Shown here: positions 8,325 through 17,226 of the stretch, piece after piece | Position numbering within the stretch: the stretch's first letter is position 1 | How the letters are laid out: each line of letters opens with the position of its first letter | Source: JAGPCK01 sp964535575 | Lineage (GTDB): Bacteria; Bacteroidota; Bacteroidia; UKL13-3 | NCBI GenBank assembly: GCA_964535575.1 | Contig: CAZHTC010000002.1 | Span: forward strand, 1 to 64,000 | Reading direction: 5' to 3' | Length of the DNA: 64,000 nt | Translations under genes and position numbers: made by a program | Notes under the pieces: model-generated | Databases searched by the model: none | The model's input: the letters and a program-made list of their open reading frames with translations, nothing else | What the model was told of the DNA's origin: nothing

Positions 8325-10271
8325 TTAAGGCCATAAATAAATGAACAGTAATACAAAGCAAATAAGACCGGCAAAATAATAGGCGGCATATTGCTGCAAT
8401 TTCCCCGACTGTATTCCTTTAATCAACTCAGAAAATAAAGCGGTGAGTGCTGCCAACAGGTTCATAAATCCGTCAACAATATGGCGGTCAATCCAGGCAG
8501 CCGGCCTGCCTATCATTTGGAAAATAATTTTCTTTGTGATGAACAGGTACGCCTCATCCATATAAAATTTATGGTGGGCAGCTTTATACAATCCACCCAG
8601 TGAAGCCGCAATGGCATCGGGTTTAGGGTTTGCTTTTTTGTAGAGAAACATAGCTAGAAAAATTCCGCCAATTCCAAGTGCCACCGGAGCAACAGAGAAA
8701 GCTATATCAATATGTGTTTCAAGTGGCAATCCATCCGAAGTAATCCACGAAGCAATAGGAATAAATCCGGCACCCACAGCACAAATGCCAAGGATAATTA
8801 ATGGTATTTTCATGGAGAGTGTACCTTCCCCATGTGAATGTTCATCATTATGTGCATCAGAAGTGCGTTGCGTTTCCTTACTCCAGAAAATAGAGAAGTA
8901 TAACCTGAACATATAAAAAGCGGTGAGTCCGGATGTAAATAAGGCCAGCACATAAATCAGTTTATTGGAGTGAAATGCGGCCAGTAAAATTTCTTCCTTA
9001 CTGAAAAATCCGGCAAACGGAGGCACTCCGGCAATGGCCAGGCAAGCGATTAAAAAGGTAATATGTGTTATCGGCATTGCTTTTCGCAGTCCGCCCATAT
9101 CGCCCATTTCGTTGCTGTGCACCATATGTATCACAGCACCTGCACCCAAAAACAACAGAGATTTGAAAAAGGCATGTGTAAACAAATGAAACATGGAAGC
9201 CATATAACCCAGTCCGTGTTCGCCTCCATATCGGGCTACACCAAGCGAAAACATCATATATCCAATTTGCGACATGGTGGAATAGGCCAGTACACGTTTA
9301 ATATCCGTTTGCGTGCAGGCTATAACCGCAGCCAATAAGGCTGAGAAGGCACCTACATAAGTTACTACATCAAGTGCAGCTATATCAAAAGAGAATACCG
9401 GAAATAAACGGGCTACCAGATAAACACCTGCTACTACCATGGTGGCGGCATGGATTAAAGCCGAAACAGGAGTTGGGCCTTCCATGGCATCGGGCAGCCA
9501 GATATGAAACGGAAACATGGCCGATTTGCCTGCTCCCCCTAAAAACACCATCACCAGTCCCCAGGTGAGGGCACTAACACCCATAAAAGAAGAGGCAATA
9601 CTTCCCTGCAGGTAAGTGGAGGAAGGGTCGGTGAGTCGTTGTATCAGCGTACCGAAATCTAATGTTTCGGCATTAAATCCTAAAATTAAAATACCAATAA
9701 GAAAACCCAAATCGGCAAAGCGGGTAACAATAAATGCTTTTTTGGAAGCAGCTACTGCCGATGGTTTTTCGAAATAATATCCAATGAGTAAAAAGGAGGA
9801 AACACCCACGAGTTCCCAAAACATGTAAATCTGAAAAATATTGGTGGAAAGAACCAGACCCAGCATAGAAAAAGTAAACAGGCCGAGGTAAGCATAATAG
9901 GTAGCGAACCGTTCTTCACCTTTCATGTAACCCAAACTGAATATGTGAACCATGAGCGAAACAAAGGTTACCACCACCAGCATCATCACCGAAATGGGGT
10001 CGATGAGCAAACCCATATCTATAGAGATATTAGGGGCAAACTGAAGCCATGTAAATTTTAATACTTCTATTTTGGCGTAAACTCCATCTACTTTGCCATT
10101 CGCAAAAAAATAAGTGTAAGCGGTGCTCAATGATAAACAGGTAGCCACGGCTAAGGCTGAAGTAGCAAGCAGTCCGGCAATTTTACTCAGGTATTTTTTT
10201 CCGAAAAGTCCCAGCAGCAAAAAAGCGGCCAGAGGCAGGATCGGAATAAGTGCTATAGTTAAACTCGACAT
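8325..10271 (-). CDS. nuoL: NADH-quinone oxidoreductase subunit L
   Basis: 648 residues, the largest membrane subunit and distal proton pump of complex I. The motif MFPFHIWLPDAMEGPTPVSA followed by LIHAATMVVAGVYLVAR is diagnostic. After the antiporter core there is a charged His/Asp-rich loop (about 480-495, SDAHNDEHSHGEG) and then the C-terminal region with the long lateral helix expected for NuoL and a final hydrophobic anchor. It follows nuoK by six bases, in the conserved K-L-M-N order. Confidence 0.96.
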   Translation of the reverse strand: MSSLTIALIPILPLAAFLLLGLFGKKYLSKIAGLLATSALAVATCLSLSTAYTYFFANGKVDGVYAKIEVLKFTWLQFAPNISIDMGLLIDPISVMMLVVVTFVSLMVHIFSLGYMKGEERFATYYAYLGLFTFSMLGLVLSTNIFQIYMFWELVGVSSFLLIGYYFEKPSAVAASKKAFIVTRFADLGFLIGILILGFNAETLDFGTLIQRLTDPSSTYLQGSIASSFMGVSALTWGLVMVFLGGAGKSAMFPFHIWLPDAMEGPTPVSALIHAATMVVAGVYLVARLFPVFSFDIAALDVVTYVGAFSALLAAVIACTQTDIKRVLAYSTMSQIGYMMFSLGVARYGGEHGLGYMASMFHLFTHAFFKSLLFLGAGAVIHMVHSNEMGDMGGLRKAMPITHITFLIACLAIAGVPPFAGFFSKEEILLAAFHSNKLIYVLALFTSGLTAFYMFRLYFSIFWSKETQRTSDAHNDEHSHGEGTLSMKIPLIILGICAVGAGFIPIASWITSDGLPLETHIDIAFSVAPVALGIGGIFLAMFLYKKANPKPDAIAASLGGLYKAAHHKFYMDEAYLFITKKIIFQMIGRPAAWIDRHIVDGFMNLLAALTALFSELIKGIQSGKLQQYAAYYFAGLICFVLLFIYLWP

Positions 10272-10277
10272 GGCTGT

Positions 10278-10592
10278 TTAAAATTTCATTATATCGGCAT
10301 CGTCCACATCAATCGATTTGAGATTCCGGTAGAGGTTAATAATAATGGCTATGGCCACCGCGGCTTCGGCAGCAGCAATGGTGATGATAAAAATGGTAAA
10401 GAAAAGTCCGTCTAATTTGTCACCGTACAAAAATTTATTGAACGCAACAAAATTGATGTTTACGCTGTTCAGAATTAACTCAACCGACATGAGCATGGTA
10501 ATCATGTTTTTTCGTGTAAGGAAGCCGTAAACTCCAATGAAAAAGAGTACAGTGCTTACAAAGAGAAAATGTGTTAAGCCTATTTCGTTCAT
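10278..10592 (-). CDS. nuoK: NADH-quinone oxidoreductase subunit K
   Basis: 104 residues, three membrane helices. The helix with MLMSVELILNSVNINFVAF carries the conserved Glu of the E-channel, and a second Glu is in the AAAEAAVAIAI helix; both are hallmarks of NuoK. The gap to upstream nuoJ is unusually long for this operon (157 bases) because a palindromic repeat sits in it. Confidence 0.95.
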   Translation of the reverse strand: MNEIGLTHFLFVSTVLFFIGVYGFLTRKNMITMLMSVELILNSVNINFVAFNKFLYGDKLDGLFFTIFIITIAAAEAAVAIAIIINLYRNLKSIDVDDADIMKF

Positions 10593-10635
10593 ATAAATTT
10601 TCTATAACGTGCGCCAAAAGAACATTCTTGCGAAC

Positions 10636-10710
10636 CGTCATTGCGAACAGCGTGAAGCAATCTCCCAAATTTCAGTAGATTGCCGCGGTCGTTCCTCCCT
10701 CGCAATGACG
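10636..10710. repeat. Palindromic repeat element inside the nuo operon
   Basis: The left arm CGTCATTGCGAACAGCGTGA and the right arm, ending CCTCCCTCGCAATGACG, are inverted copies around a short centre. It belongs to the same family as 4857-4947. It lies between nuoJ and nuoK, transcribed as part of the operon, and would fold into a long hairpin in the mRNA. Confidence 0.75.
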
Positions 10711-10749
10711 TAACCTTTTTTTGAGATGAATTTAATATAATATTATTCA

Positions 10750-11265
10750 TCACTCTTTCGGTTTTAATTTAATGGCAATCACTATACAACCTATCATGGC
10801 GGCTAATAATAAAATACTAACCGCTTCAAACGGCAAAATATATCCATGCCGGGTTATATCCAGCATCTGCGTTCCGATATTATGTGCCGATGGTTCAAGG
10901 GTAGGGTTGGGTGTAGCATTAAAATGTTCTTCTTTAATGAAAAGATAGGTGAGTGCCGCAGCAAAACAGCAGGCAAATACGGCAAACAAATTACTTATGA
11001 GGGATGGCTCTTTCATATCCCGTCCCGATTCATGAGTAAGGAAAATGGAGAAAATAATGAGCACTACAATGCCACCCACATATACTACTATTTGTACAGC
11101 CGCAATAAACTCGTAATTCAGGTAAAAGTACAACCCGGCAATTCCTATAAGGGAAAAAAGCAGGAAGATGGCTGCCCTGAATATTTTTTTAGCTGTAACA
11201 GAAAGGATGGCACTACCCAGAATGAGTGCGCTTAAAATATAAAATACAATTGTTGAAGCCTGCAT
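10750..11265 (-). CDS. nuoJ: NADH-quinone oxidoreductase subunit J
   Basis: 171 residues, five membrane helices. The segment with EFIAAVQIVVYVGGIVVLIIF is the family signature (third helix with the pi-bulge region of ND6/NuoJ). Its start ATG overlaps the nuoI stop by one base, indicating translational coupling. It forms part of the E-channel linking the quinone cavity to the pumps. Confidence 0.95.
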   Translation of the reverse strand: MQASTIVFYILSALILGSAILSVTAKKIFRAAIFLLFSLIGIAGLYFYLNYEFIAAVQIVVYVGGIVVLIIFSIFLTHESGRDMKEPSLISNLFAVFACCFAAALTYLFIKEEHFNATPNPTLEPSAHNIGTQMLDITRHGYILPFEAVSILLLAAMIGCIVIAIKLKPKE

Positions 11266-11741
11266 TATTCTACGCCCTCCATCAGTTTAGAGCCTTCCTT
11301 GTTCAATACTTTTTTCAGTTGTTTTTTGTCGTACACGCTATGTTCAAAATTTTGTCCCATTACAATAGCATCAGAAGGGCAAGCCACCACACACAGGTTG
11401 CACATGGTGCACAACTCAAGGTGGTAAACAAAGGTGTCGATCCGTTTTTTCTTTTTACCGTCAGGTTGTATTTCCTGTTTGGTAATTATTTTTATCGTTC
11501 CGTTGGGACACGCAATTTCACATGCCTGACATCCCGTGCAGCGGTGTTCGTTATTTTCATTATGCGGCATGATTACTTCCCCGCGAAAACGGTCGGCCAT
11601 TTTTAGTGTGGCGCGGTTGTCGGGGTATTCATGTGTGAGAATTTCTTTAGGATGGAAAAAATAGTATCCCGTAAGCTTCATTCCGGTAAGGAGTGATTTT
11701 ACAGCTTTAAAAATGGTTCCGAAATACTCTTTTAAAAACAT
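11265..11741 (-). CDS. nuoI: NADH-quinone oxidoreductase subunit I (2x 4Fe-4S ferredoxin)
   Basis: 158 residues. Two classical 4Fe-4S cluster motifs are seen, Cys68-x2-Cys71-x2-Cys74-x3-Cys78 (CTGCQACEIACP) and Cys111-x2-Cys114-x2-Cys117-x3-Cys121 (CTMCNLCVVACP), corresponding to clusters N6a and N6b that pass electrons to N2 in NuoB. The amphipathic N-terminal helix anchors it to the membrane arm. Length is normal. It lies 19 bases after nuoH. Confidence 0.95.
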   Translation of the reverse strand: MFLKEYFGTIFKAVKSLLTGMKLTGYYFFHPKEILTHEYPDNRATLKMADRFRGEVIMPHNENNEHRCTGCQACEIACPNGTIKIITKQEIQPDGKKKKRIDTFVYHLELCTMCNLCVVACPSDAIVMGQNFEHSVYDKKQLKKVLNKEGSKLMEGVE

Positions 11742-11760
11742 GTTCCTTTACATTTATAAA

Positions 11761-12855
11761 TTAAAAATGCCAGCCCGTTATTGCCATCACGGTTACTAAA
11801 ATTACATTTACCATGCTTATGGGCAGTAAGTATTTCCACTCGAGATTCAGCAGCTGATCTACACGCAAGCGCGGGAAAGTCCACCTGAACCACATGATGA
11901 GAAAAATGATGGCAAATGTTTTTCCGAAAAACCAGAGGGAAGAAGGAATATAATCCATGAAGTGATTAAATGCTTCCCATCCTCCAATATGAAAGGGCAT
12001 CCATCCTCCCAGAAAAATGGTTGCGGCTATGGCCGATACCACAAAAAGGTTGATGTATTCGGATAACAAAAACATGGCGAATTTCATTCCTGCATATTCG
12101 GTATGAAAACCTGCGGTAAGTTCCTGTTCAGCTTCTGCCATATCAAAAGGTGCGCGGTTTATTTCGGCTGTGGAGGCTATAATGAAAACCACAAATGCAA
12201 TGAAAACCGGAATATGTCCTTTAAAAATCCACCAGCCGTTTGCCTGGCTGTTTACAATATCTCCCAGACTCAGACTTCCTGTGAGCACCACAATGGAAAT
12301 GAGTGAAAGCCCAATGGATAATTCGTAACTCACAATTTGTGCTCCGCTGCGCATAGCTCCCAGCAGGGAGTATTTGTTGTTGCTCGACCATCCTGCCATC
12401 AAAATTCCTATTACAGTAATAGACGAAACAGAGGAAACATATAAAACACCAATGCTGATATCCCAAATCTGAAAGTCTTTGGCAAAAGCAATTGGGGCCA
12501 CCACCAGCATGGAGGTAATAACCATAATAAATGGCGCAAGGTTGAACAGAAATTTATCGGCACTGCTTGGGGTTAGCCCTTCTTTAAATAATAATTTCAC
12601 GGTGTCGGCCACAATTTGAAGCGAGCCCTTCGGACCTACACGGTTTGGGCCAAGTCTCACCTGCATAAATGCAGCTACCTTTCGTTCCATATATCCCAGA
12701 AAGAAACTTAGTAATACCAGAAAAGCAATCAGTGAAATTCCAACTACCACCATTTCGGTTACCAGCACAGCCATATCATTGGAGAATACCTGTGTGAGCC
12801 ATTGGTGGAAGGAACCGGCTAACGAAGAAAAGCTAATGGTAAGTAATGTTTTCAA
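11761..12855 (-). CDS. nuoH: NADH-quinone oxidoreductase subunit H
   Basis: 364 residues, about eight membrane helices. Diagnostic strings are ERKVAAFMQVRLGPNRVGP near residue 58-76 and RAPFDMAEAEQELTAGFHTE around 230-250, lining the quinone cavity. It directly follows nuoD (12-base gap): the nuoE, nuoF and nuoG genes that usually sit between nuoD and nuoH are absent here. Confidence 0.96.
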   Translation of the reverse strand: MKTLLTISFSSLAGSFHQWLTQVFSNDMAVLVTEMVVVGISLIAFLVLLSFFLGYMERKVAAFMQVRLGPNRVGPKGSLQIVADTVKLLFKEGLTPSSADKFLFNLAPFIMVITSMLVVAPIAFAKDFQIWDISIGVLYVSSVSSITVIGILMAGWSSNNKYSLLGAMRSGAQIVSYELSIGLSLISIVVLTGSLSLGDIVNSQANGWWIFKGHIPVFIAFVVFIIASTAEINRAPFDMAEAEQELTAGFHTEYAGMKFAMFLLSEYINLFVVSAIAATIFLGGWMPFHIGGWEAFNHFMDYIPSSLWFFGKTFAIIFLIMWFRWTFPRLRVDQLLNLEWKYLLPISMVNVILVTVMAITGWHF

Positions 12856-12867
12856 CTGTGGTAAATT

Positions 12868-13989
12868 TTATCTGTCAATATCCGGAATTACTAAATCAAT
12901 AGTGGCCATAATAGCTACGAGGTCGCCAATTTTCGCTCCCTTGGCAATATGTGGAATAGCCGATAGGTTTGAAAAATTAGGAGAACGGTACTTAATGCGG
13001 TAAGGGCTTGCAGCACCATCGCTCACCAAATATACTCCCAGTTCACCGCGAGCGGTTTCAACCCGCTGGTAAAATTCTCCTTTCGGAAGTTTAATTACAT
13101 TTTTTGTTTTTGCCTGAAAATCGCCCTCGGGGATATTATCAATCAGTTGTTCAATGATGGAAACCGATTGTTTCATTTCGGCCATGCGCACCATATACCT
13201 GGCGTAACAATCGCCATCGGTATGCAGTATTTCATCAAACTGCACCTGATCGTAGGCGCTGTAAGGTTTTAATTTTCTGATATCACAACTTACCCCTGAA
13301 GCGCGGGCCATAGGGCCGGTGCAGCCAAACGAAATGGCATCTTCTTTTGAAATATACCCTACTCCTTTAGTGCGCTGTTCAAAAATTACGTTGCCCGAAA
13401 GTAATTCGTCATATTCGTGCAGGTTGTTTTTAATCTGCGTGAGTACTTCTTTGGTGTGTTTTTGAAAATCGGGATGCAGGTCATACATCACACCACCGGG
13501 TACCATATAATTTTGAGTGAGGCGTGCACCGCAGGTTTCTTCCATAATCGACATAATGGCTTCCCGCTCGCGGAAAGCATAAAAGAACGGGGTTACGGCA
13601 CCCAAATCAAGACCAGTACATCCCCACCACAACTGATGAGATGAAAGACGGGTTAGTTCCGACATTAACGTGCGAATTACTTTTGCCCGTGGCGGAACTT
13701 CCACTTCAAGTCCCTGCTCAACGGCAAGCGCACAGGCTTCGTTGTTCATATGGGCCGAGAGGTAATCCATGCGGCTGGTGGCAAAAATAAAGTTGCGGTA
13801 CGAGAGGCTTTCGCTCATTTTTTCAATAGAGCGGTGAATATAGCCCAAATGCGGCTGAATGCGTTTAATGGTTTCCCCTTCAAGCCATATTTTTAAGTGC
13901 AGTACTCCGTGTGTTGACGGATGCTGCGGGCCCATATTAATAATGAACTCGCCTTCTTCGGTAAGTATATCATCGCCAAGCAACCTCAT
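12868..13989 (-). CDS. nuoD: NADH-quinone oxidoreductase subunit D
   Basis: 373 residues, the 49-kDa-type subunit related to the large subunit of NiFe hydrogenases. The quinone-site N-terminus FIINMGPQHPSTHGVLHLKI is complete, followed by HLGYIHRSIEKMSESLSYRN. The hydrogenase nickel ligands are replaced, as expected for complex I. The start ATG at 13989 overlaps the nuoC stop by four bases. NuoC and NuoD are separate proteins here, not fused as in E. coli. Confidence 0.96.
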   Translation of the reverse strand: MRLLGDDILTEEGEFIINMGPQHPSTHGVLHLKIWLEGETIKRIQPHLGYIHRSIEKMSESLSYRNFIFATSRMDYLSAHMNNEACALAVEQGLEVEVPPRAKVIRTLMSELTRLSSHQLWWGCTGLDLGAVTPFFYAFREREAIMSIMEETCGARLTQNYMVPGGVMYDLHPDFQKHTKEVLTQIKNNLHEYDELLSGNVIFEQRTKGVGYISKEDAISFGCTGPMARASGVSCDIRKLKPYSAYDQVQFDEILHTDGDCYARYMVRMAEMKQSVSIIEQLIDNIPEGDFQAKTKNVIKLPKGEFYQRVETARGELGVYLVSDGAASPYRIKYRSPNFSNLSAIPHIAKGAKIGDLVAIMATIDLVIPDIDR

Positions 13990-14441
13990 AGCTCAATCAT
14001 ATTTTCGTCTGTATAATCTTTTCTGAGCGGATGTCCCTGCCAGTCTTCATCCAGGAAAAGCCTGCGCAGGTCGGGGTGATTTAAAAATTTAACCCCGAAT
14101 AAATCATATACCTCTCTTTCATTAAACTCGGCAGTTCTCCAAATAGAGCAAACGGTTTCAATCGAAGCATTTTCTCTGTCGGGTAGTTTTGATTTTACCA
14201 CCAGTATATGCCCGTGTGTTTTTGACTCTAAGTGATACACCATCATAAAATGATCTTTCCAGTCAACACAGGTAAGGCAAAATAAATAATCAAAATAAAG
14301 CGAAGGAGTATTACGCAACTGCTGCATCAGCTTTAAAAATTCTTCAGGAGCTACCATTAGGGTGAGCATTTTTCCTGTTTCATCAAAAGTGGCCGATGGT
14401 AAAAGGGAACTTAGTTCCTGTTTCAGTTCTTCGTTGGTCAT
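13986..14441 (-). CDS. nuoC: NADH-quinone oxidoreductase subunit C
   Basis: 151 residues, the 30-kDa-type peripheral arm subunit. The C-terminal signature ERxVYDLFGVxFxxHPDLRRLFLDEDW is present (around residues 115-138), ending with GHPLRKDYTDE. It overlaps nuoB and nuoD by four bases on each side, so the three are translationally coupled. Confidence 0.95.
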   Translation of the reverse strand: MTNEELKQELSSLLPSATFDETGKMLTLMVAPEEFLKLMQQLRNTPSLYFDYLFCLTCVDWKDHFMMVYHLESKTHGHILVVKSKLPDRENASIETVCSIWRTAEFNEREVYDLFGVKFLNHPDLRRLFLDEDWQGHPLRKDYTDENMIEL

Positions 14442-14968
14442 TTCACCTCTTCTTTTGATTTTTTGAAATAGGTTTCGTGTTTTATTTTTTCCTGCAGCGT
14501 TATCATGGAATGCAACAAAGCTTCGGGGCGTGGAGGGCAGCCCGGTATATAAACATCTACCGGAATCACATGGTCAACTCCTTTTACCACCGAATACGTA
14601 TTGTAAAAAAACGGCCCTCCTGAAATGGTACAGGCGCCCATAGCAATCACATATTTCGGGTCGGGCATCTGGTCGTATAATCGTTTGAGCACAGGAGCCA
14701 TTTTCATCACAATGGTTCCGGCAACAATGATCAAATCGGCCTGGCGCGGGGTGGCACGGGCCACCTCAAATCCGAATCGCGACCAATCGTGTTTAGCATC
14801 GGCTGCCGACATCATTTCAATGGCACAGCAACTGGTACCAAAAACCAATGGCCATAACGAATTGGAACGGGCCCAGTTAATCACATCATCTAATTTGGTT
14901 ACCAGAATACCCCCATCGGCTGTTTCATGTACCTGTCCGGGAAATTCCATTTTGTTGCTTACATCCAT
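14438..14968 (-). CDS. nuoB: NADH-quinone oxidoreductase subunit B
   Basis: 176 residues. It carries the terminal cluster N2: Cys47-Cys48 (TSCCAIEMM), Cys113 (GACTISGGP) and Cys144 (PGCPPRPEA), the pattern unique to NuoB. It hands electrons to quinone at the NuoB/NuoD interface. The N-terminus overlaps the nuoA 3' end by ten bases. Confidence 0.96.
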   Translation of the reverse strand: MDVSNKMEFPGQVHETADGGILVTKLDDVINWARSNSLWPLVFGTSCCAIEMMSAADAKHDWSRFGFEVARATPRQADLIIVAGTIVMKMAPVLKRLYDQMPDPKYVIAMGACTISGGPFFYNTYSVVKGVDHVIPVDVYIPGCPPRPEALLHSMITLQEKIKHETYFKKSKEEVK

Positions 14969-15309
14969 TTAAGTGCTCCTTTCTTCCATGCGTATAATAA
15001 GCCCATAAATAAAATAAACATAAATACCAGAATTTCGGCTAATGCCAGCAGCCCGGTATCTTTTACCACTACGGCCCAGGGATACATGAATACCAGCTCC
15101 ACATCAAACACCAGAAAAATGAGGGCAAAAAGGTAATACCCTACATTAAACTGAATCCAGGAAGTTCCAGAAGTGGGAATACCACATTCATAGGTTTCGC
15201 CCTTTTGGGCATTGGTTGATGATTTGGCTAAAACTTTTGAAAGAAGAATACCTCCTCCGGCAAAGGCTACCCCGCAAATAACAAGGAGAATGAGTGCTGC
15301 TGAACCCAT
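14959..15309 (-). CDS. nuoA: NADH-quinone oxidoreductase subunit A
   Basis: 116 residues, three membrane helices. The loop KGETYECGIPTSG contains the conserved Cys/Glu region and the second helix LIFLVFDVELVFMYPWAVV carries the conserved acidic residues of NuoA. It is the first gene of the operon; transcription should start in the 15310-15517 interval. Confidence 0.95.
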   Translation of the reverse strand: MGSAALILLVICGVAFAGGGILLSKVLAKSSTNAQKGETYECGIPTSGTSWIQFNVGYYLFALIFLVFDVELVFMYPWAVVVKDTGLLALAEILVFMFILFMGLLYAWKKGALKWM

Positions 15310-15517
15310 ATATTGTTTTTAAATCGGGTACAATGTAGGGAAAAAAACAAATGAGAGGTGTGAGAAATTTATACACCCGTTGTTGAGTGCGCAATTTGCT
15401 GATTGCAAAAGAGTAAAAAATGAAGATTTATATCATGAATTCGATTAAAACCGGATTATTATATTCACGAATTTTATCAATGTAAAACAGTATGTTTAAC
15501 CTTGAATTATCAGGAAC

Positions 15518-16225
15518 TCAACTCACCAGCGTACCTACGTTTTCGCCCTGCACCACCTTTAAAAAATTATCTCGTTTGTTCATGTCAAACACAATGATGG
15601 GGAGTTTATTTTCCTGGCAAAGGGTAAAAGCAGTCATATCCATTACGTTCAAGCCTTTTTCATATACTTCGGTAAAACTTATTTTTTCAAAGCGGGTAGC
15701 TTTGGGGTCTTTCTCGGGGTCGGCTGTGTAAATGCCATCCACGCGGGTTCCTTTTAATACCACATTGGCTTCAATTTCTACTGCACGCAGCGAAGCGGCT
15801 GTATCGGTGGTGAAATACGGATTTCCGGTACCGGCACCAAAAATCACCACCCGTCCTTTTTCCAGATGGCGCATGGCCCGTCTTCTGATAAACGGCTCAC
15901 AAATCTGTTCCATTTTTATAGCCGATAATAAACGTGTTTTAACGGCCACTCGTTCTAAAGCGCCCTGAAGTGCCATAGCATTAATAACAGTGGCCAGCAT
16001 GCCCATATAATCGCCTTGTGCGCGGTCAACGAGCCCGCCCTGCACCCCCTGCACCCCGCGAAAAATATTTCCGCCTCCTATCACAATAGCTACCTCGGCT
16101 CCGGCATCAACCACTGTTTTAATATCAACCGCGTATTGTTCCAGAATTTTCGGGTCAATTCCATATTCTTTTTGGCCCATCAGGGCTTCTCCGCTTAGTT
16201 TAAGCAAAACGCGTTTATATTTCAT
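15518..16225 (-). CDS. pyrH: UMP kinase
   Basis: 235 residues, amino-acid-kinase fold. It phosphorylates UMP to UDP with ATP in the cytoplasm. MKYKRVLLKLSGEALMG starts the protein, the phosphate-binding GGGNIFRG loop is at 50-57, and DPEKDPKATRFEKISF with the following NVMDMTAFTLCQEN is typical of bacterial PyrH. It is downstream of tsf with a terminator hairpin in the 74-base gap, so it is probably transcribed partly from read-through or its own promoter. Confidence 0.96.
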   Translation of the reverse strand: MKYKRVLLKLSGEALMGQKEYGIDPKILEQYAVDIKTVVDAGAEVAIVIGGGNIFRGVQGVQGGLVDRAQGDYMGMLATVINAMALQGALERVAVKTRLLSAIKMEQICEPFIRRRAMRHLEKGRVVIFGAGTGNPYFTTDTAASLRAVEIEANVVLKGTRVDGIYTADPEKDPKATRFEKISFTEVYEKGLNVMDMTAFTLCQENKLPIIVFDMNKRDNFLKVVQGENVGTLVS

Positions 16226-16268
16226 GTTGGTTGCTGCTGTATAATTTCAAAAAACAAATGAACAAAAA

Positions 16269-16294
16269 AAATCCCGACTCACTGGCCGGGATTT
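16269..16294 (-). terminator. Intrinsic terminator after tsf
   Basis: Stem AAATCCCG / CGGGATTT followed, on the minus strand, by a run of Ts. It lies between the tsf stop (16300) and the pyrH start (16225). Confidence 0.75.
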
Positions 16295-16299
16295 AAAAA

Positions 16300-17133
16300 T
16301 TATCCTAATGCAATACGTTTAAAAGCTTTTACGGTAAGGCCTTTTTCGGCTCCGTCAAGCATTTGAGCTACGGTTTTGGAACCGTCTTTCACAAATTCCT
16401 GATTAAGCAGGGTAGACTCTTTGTAGAACTTACCCAATTTGCCCTGAGCAATTTTCTCCAGCATGGCTTCCGGTTTTCCTTCGGCACGTGCCTGTTCTTT
16501 ACCTATTTCAATTTCGCGCGAAATAGTTGACGGATCCACATCGTCCTTATCTAAGGCAAGCGGGTTCATGGCAGCAATTTGCATGGCTGCGTCTTTTCCG
16601 GCTGCAAAGTTGGCTTCGCTGCGGGCATTGTTCAATACTACCAAAACGCCTAAACGGTTTCCGGCATGGATGTAGGGAACAATGTTTTCGCCTTCAAGAA
16701 AAGCATAATTGGCTACATCTATTTTTTCACCTATTTTACCAATTTGCTCGGTAAGTTTATCAGCAACGGTTAAGCCATCCATGTTCAGTGCTTTTAATGC
16801 ATCTACATTGGCAGCTTTATTGGCCAAAGCCAGGTCGGCAAGTTTGTGAGCGAAGGCAACAAAATCTTCGTTCTTAGCCACGAAATCGGTTTCGCAACTT
16901 AACTGCACAATCACACCTGCTTTGTTATCGGCCGATGTCTTGGCTATTACAGCACCCTCTTTTGCCTCGCGGTCCGAGCGGCTTGCTGATACTTTTTGTC
17001 CTTTTTTGCGGAGGTAGTCAACGGCATCGTCAAAATCACCATTACTTTCAGTAAGGGCTTTTTTGCAGTCCATCATTCCTGCTCCGGTCATTTGTCTTAG
17101 TTTGTTTACGTCTGATGCGGTTATTGTCGTCAT
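16300..17133 (-). CDS. tsf: Elongation factor Ts
   Basis: 277 residues, the guanine nucleotide exchange factor for EF-Tu. The UBA-like N-terminus (VNKLRQMTGAGMMDCKKAL) and the EF-Tu contact motif SCETDFVAKNEDF (around residue 79-91) are both intact. Normal length for Bacteroidota. It is downstream of rpsB, the near-universal gene order, with a strong hairpin in the 93-base gap. Confidence 0.97.
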   Translation of the reverse strand: MTTITASDVNKLRQMTGAGMMDCKKALTESNGDFDDAVDYLRKKGQKVSASRSDREAKEGAVIAKTSADNKAGVIVQLSCETDFVAKNEDFVAFAHKLADLALANKAANVDALKALNMDGLTVADKLTEQIGKIGEKIDVANYAFLEGENIVPYIHAGNRLGVLVVLNNARSEANFAAGKDAAMQIAAMNPLALDKDDVDPSTISREIEIGKEQARAEGKPEAMLEKIAQGKLGKFYKESTLLNQEFVKDGSKTVAQMLDGAEKGLTVKAFKRIALG

Positions 17134-17168
17134 GATTATAAATTTTCGTTGATATGATGTATTAAAAA

Positions 17169-17199
17169 ATAAGGTTTAACCTTTTGAGTTAAACCTTAT
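17169..17199 (-). terminator. Strong hairpin / attenuator between rpsB and tsf
   Basis: ATAAGGTTTAAC pairs perfectly with GTTAAACCTTAT (12 bp, 7-base loop) and on the minus strand is followed by TTTTTAAT. This is a good intrinsic terminator placed between two genes that are normally co-expressed, so it may reduce rather than abolish tsf transcription. Confidence 0.7.
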
Positions 17200-17226
17200 C
17201 TATCTGAGCCTTTATAAGGTTCACTC

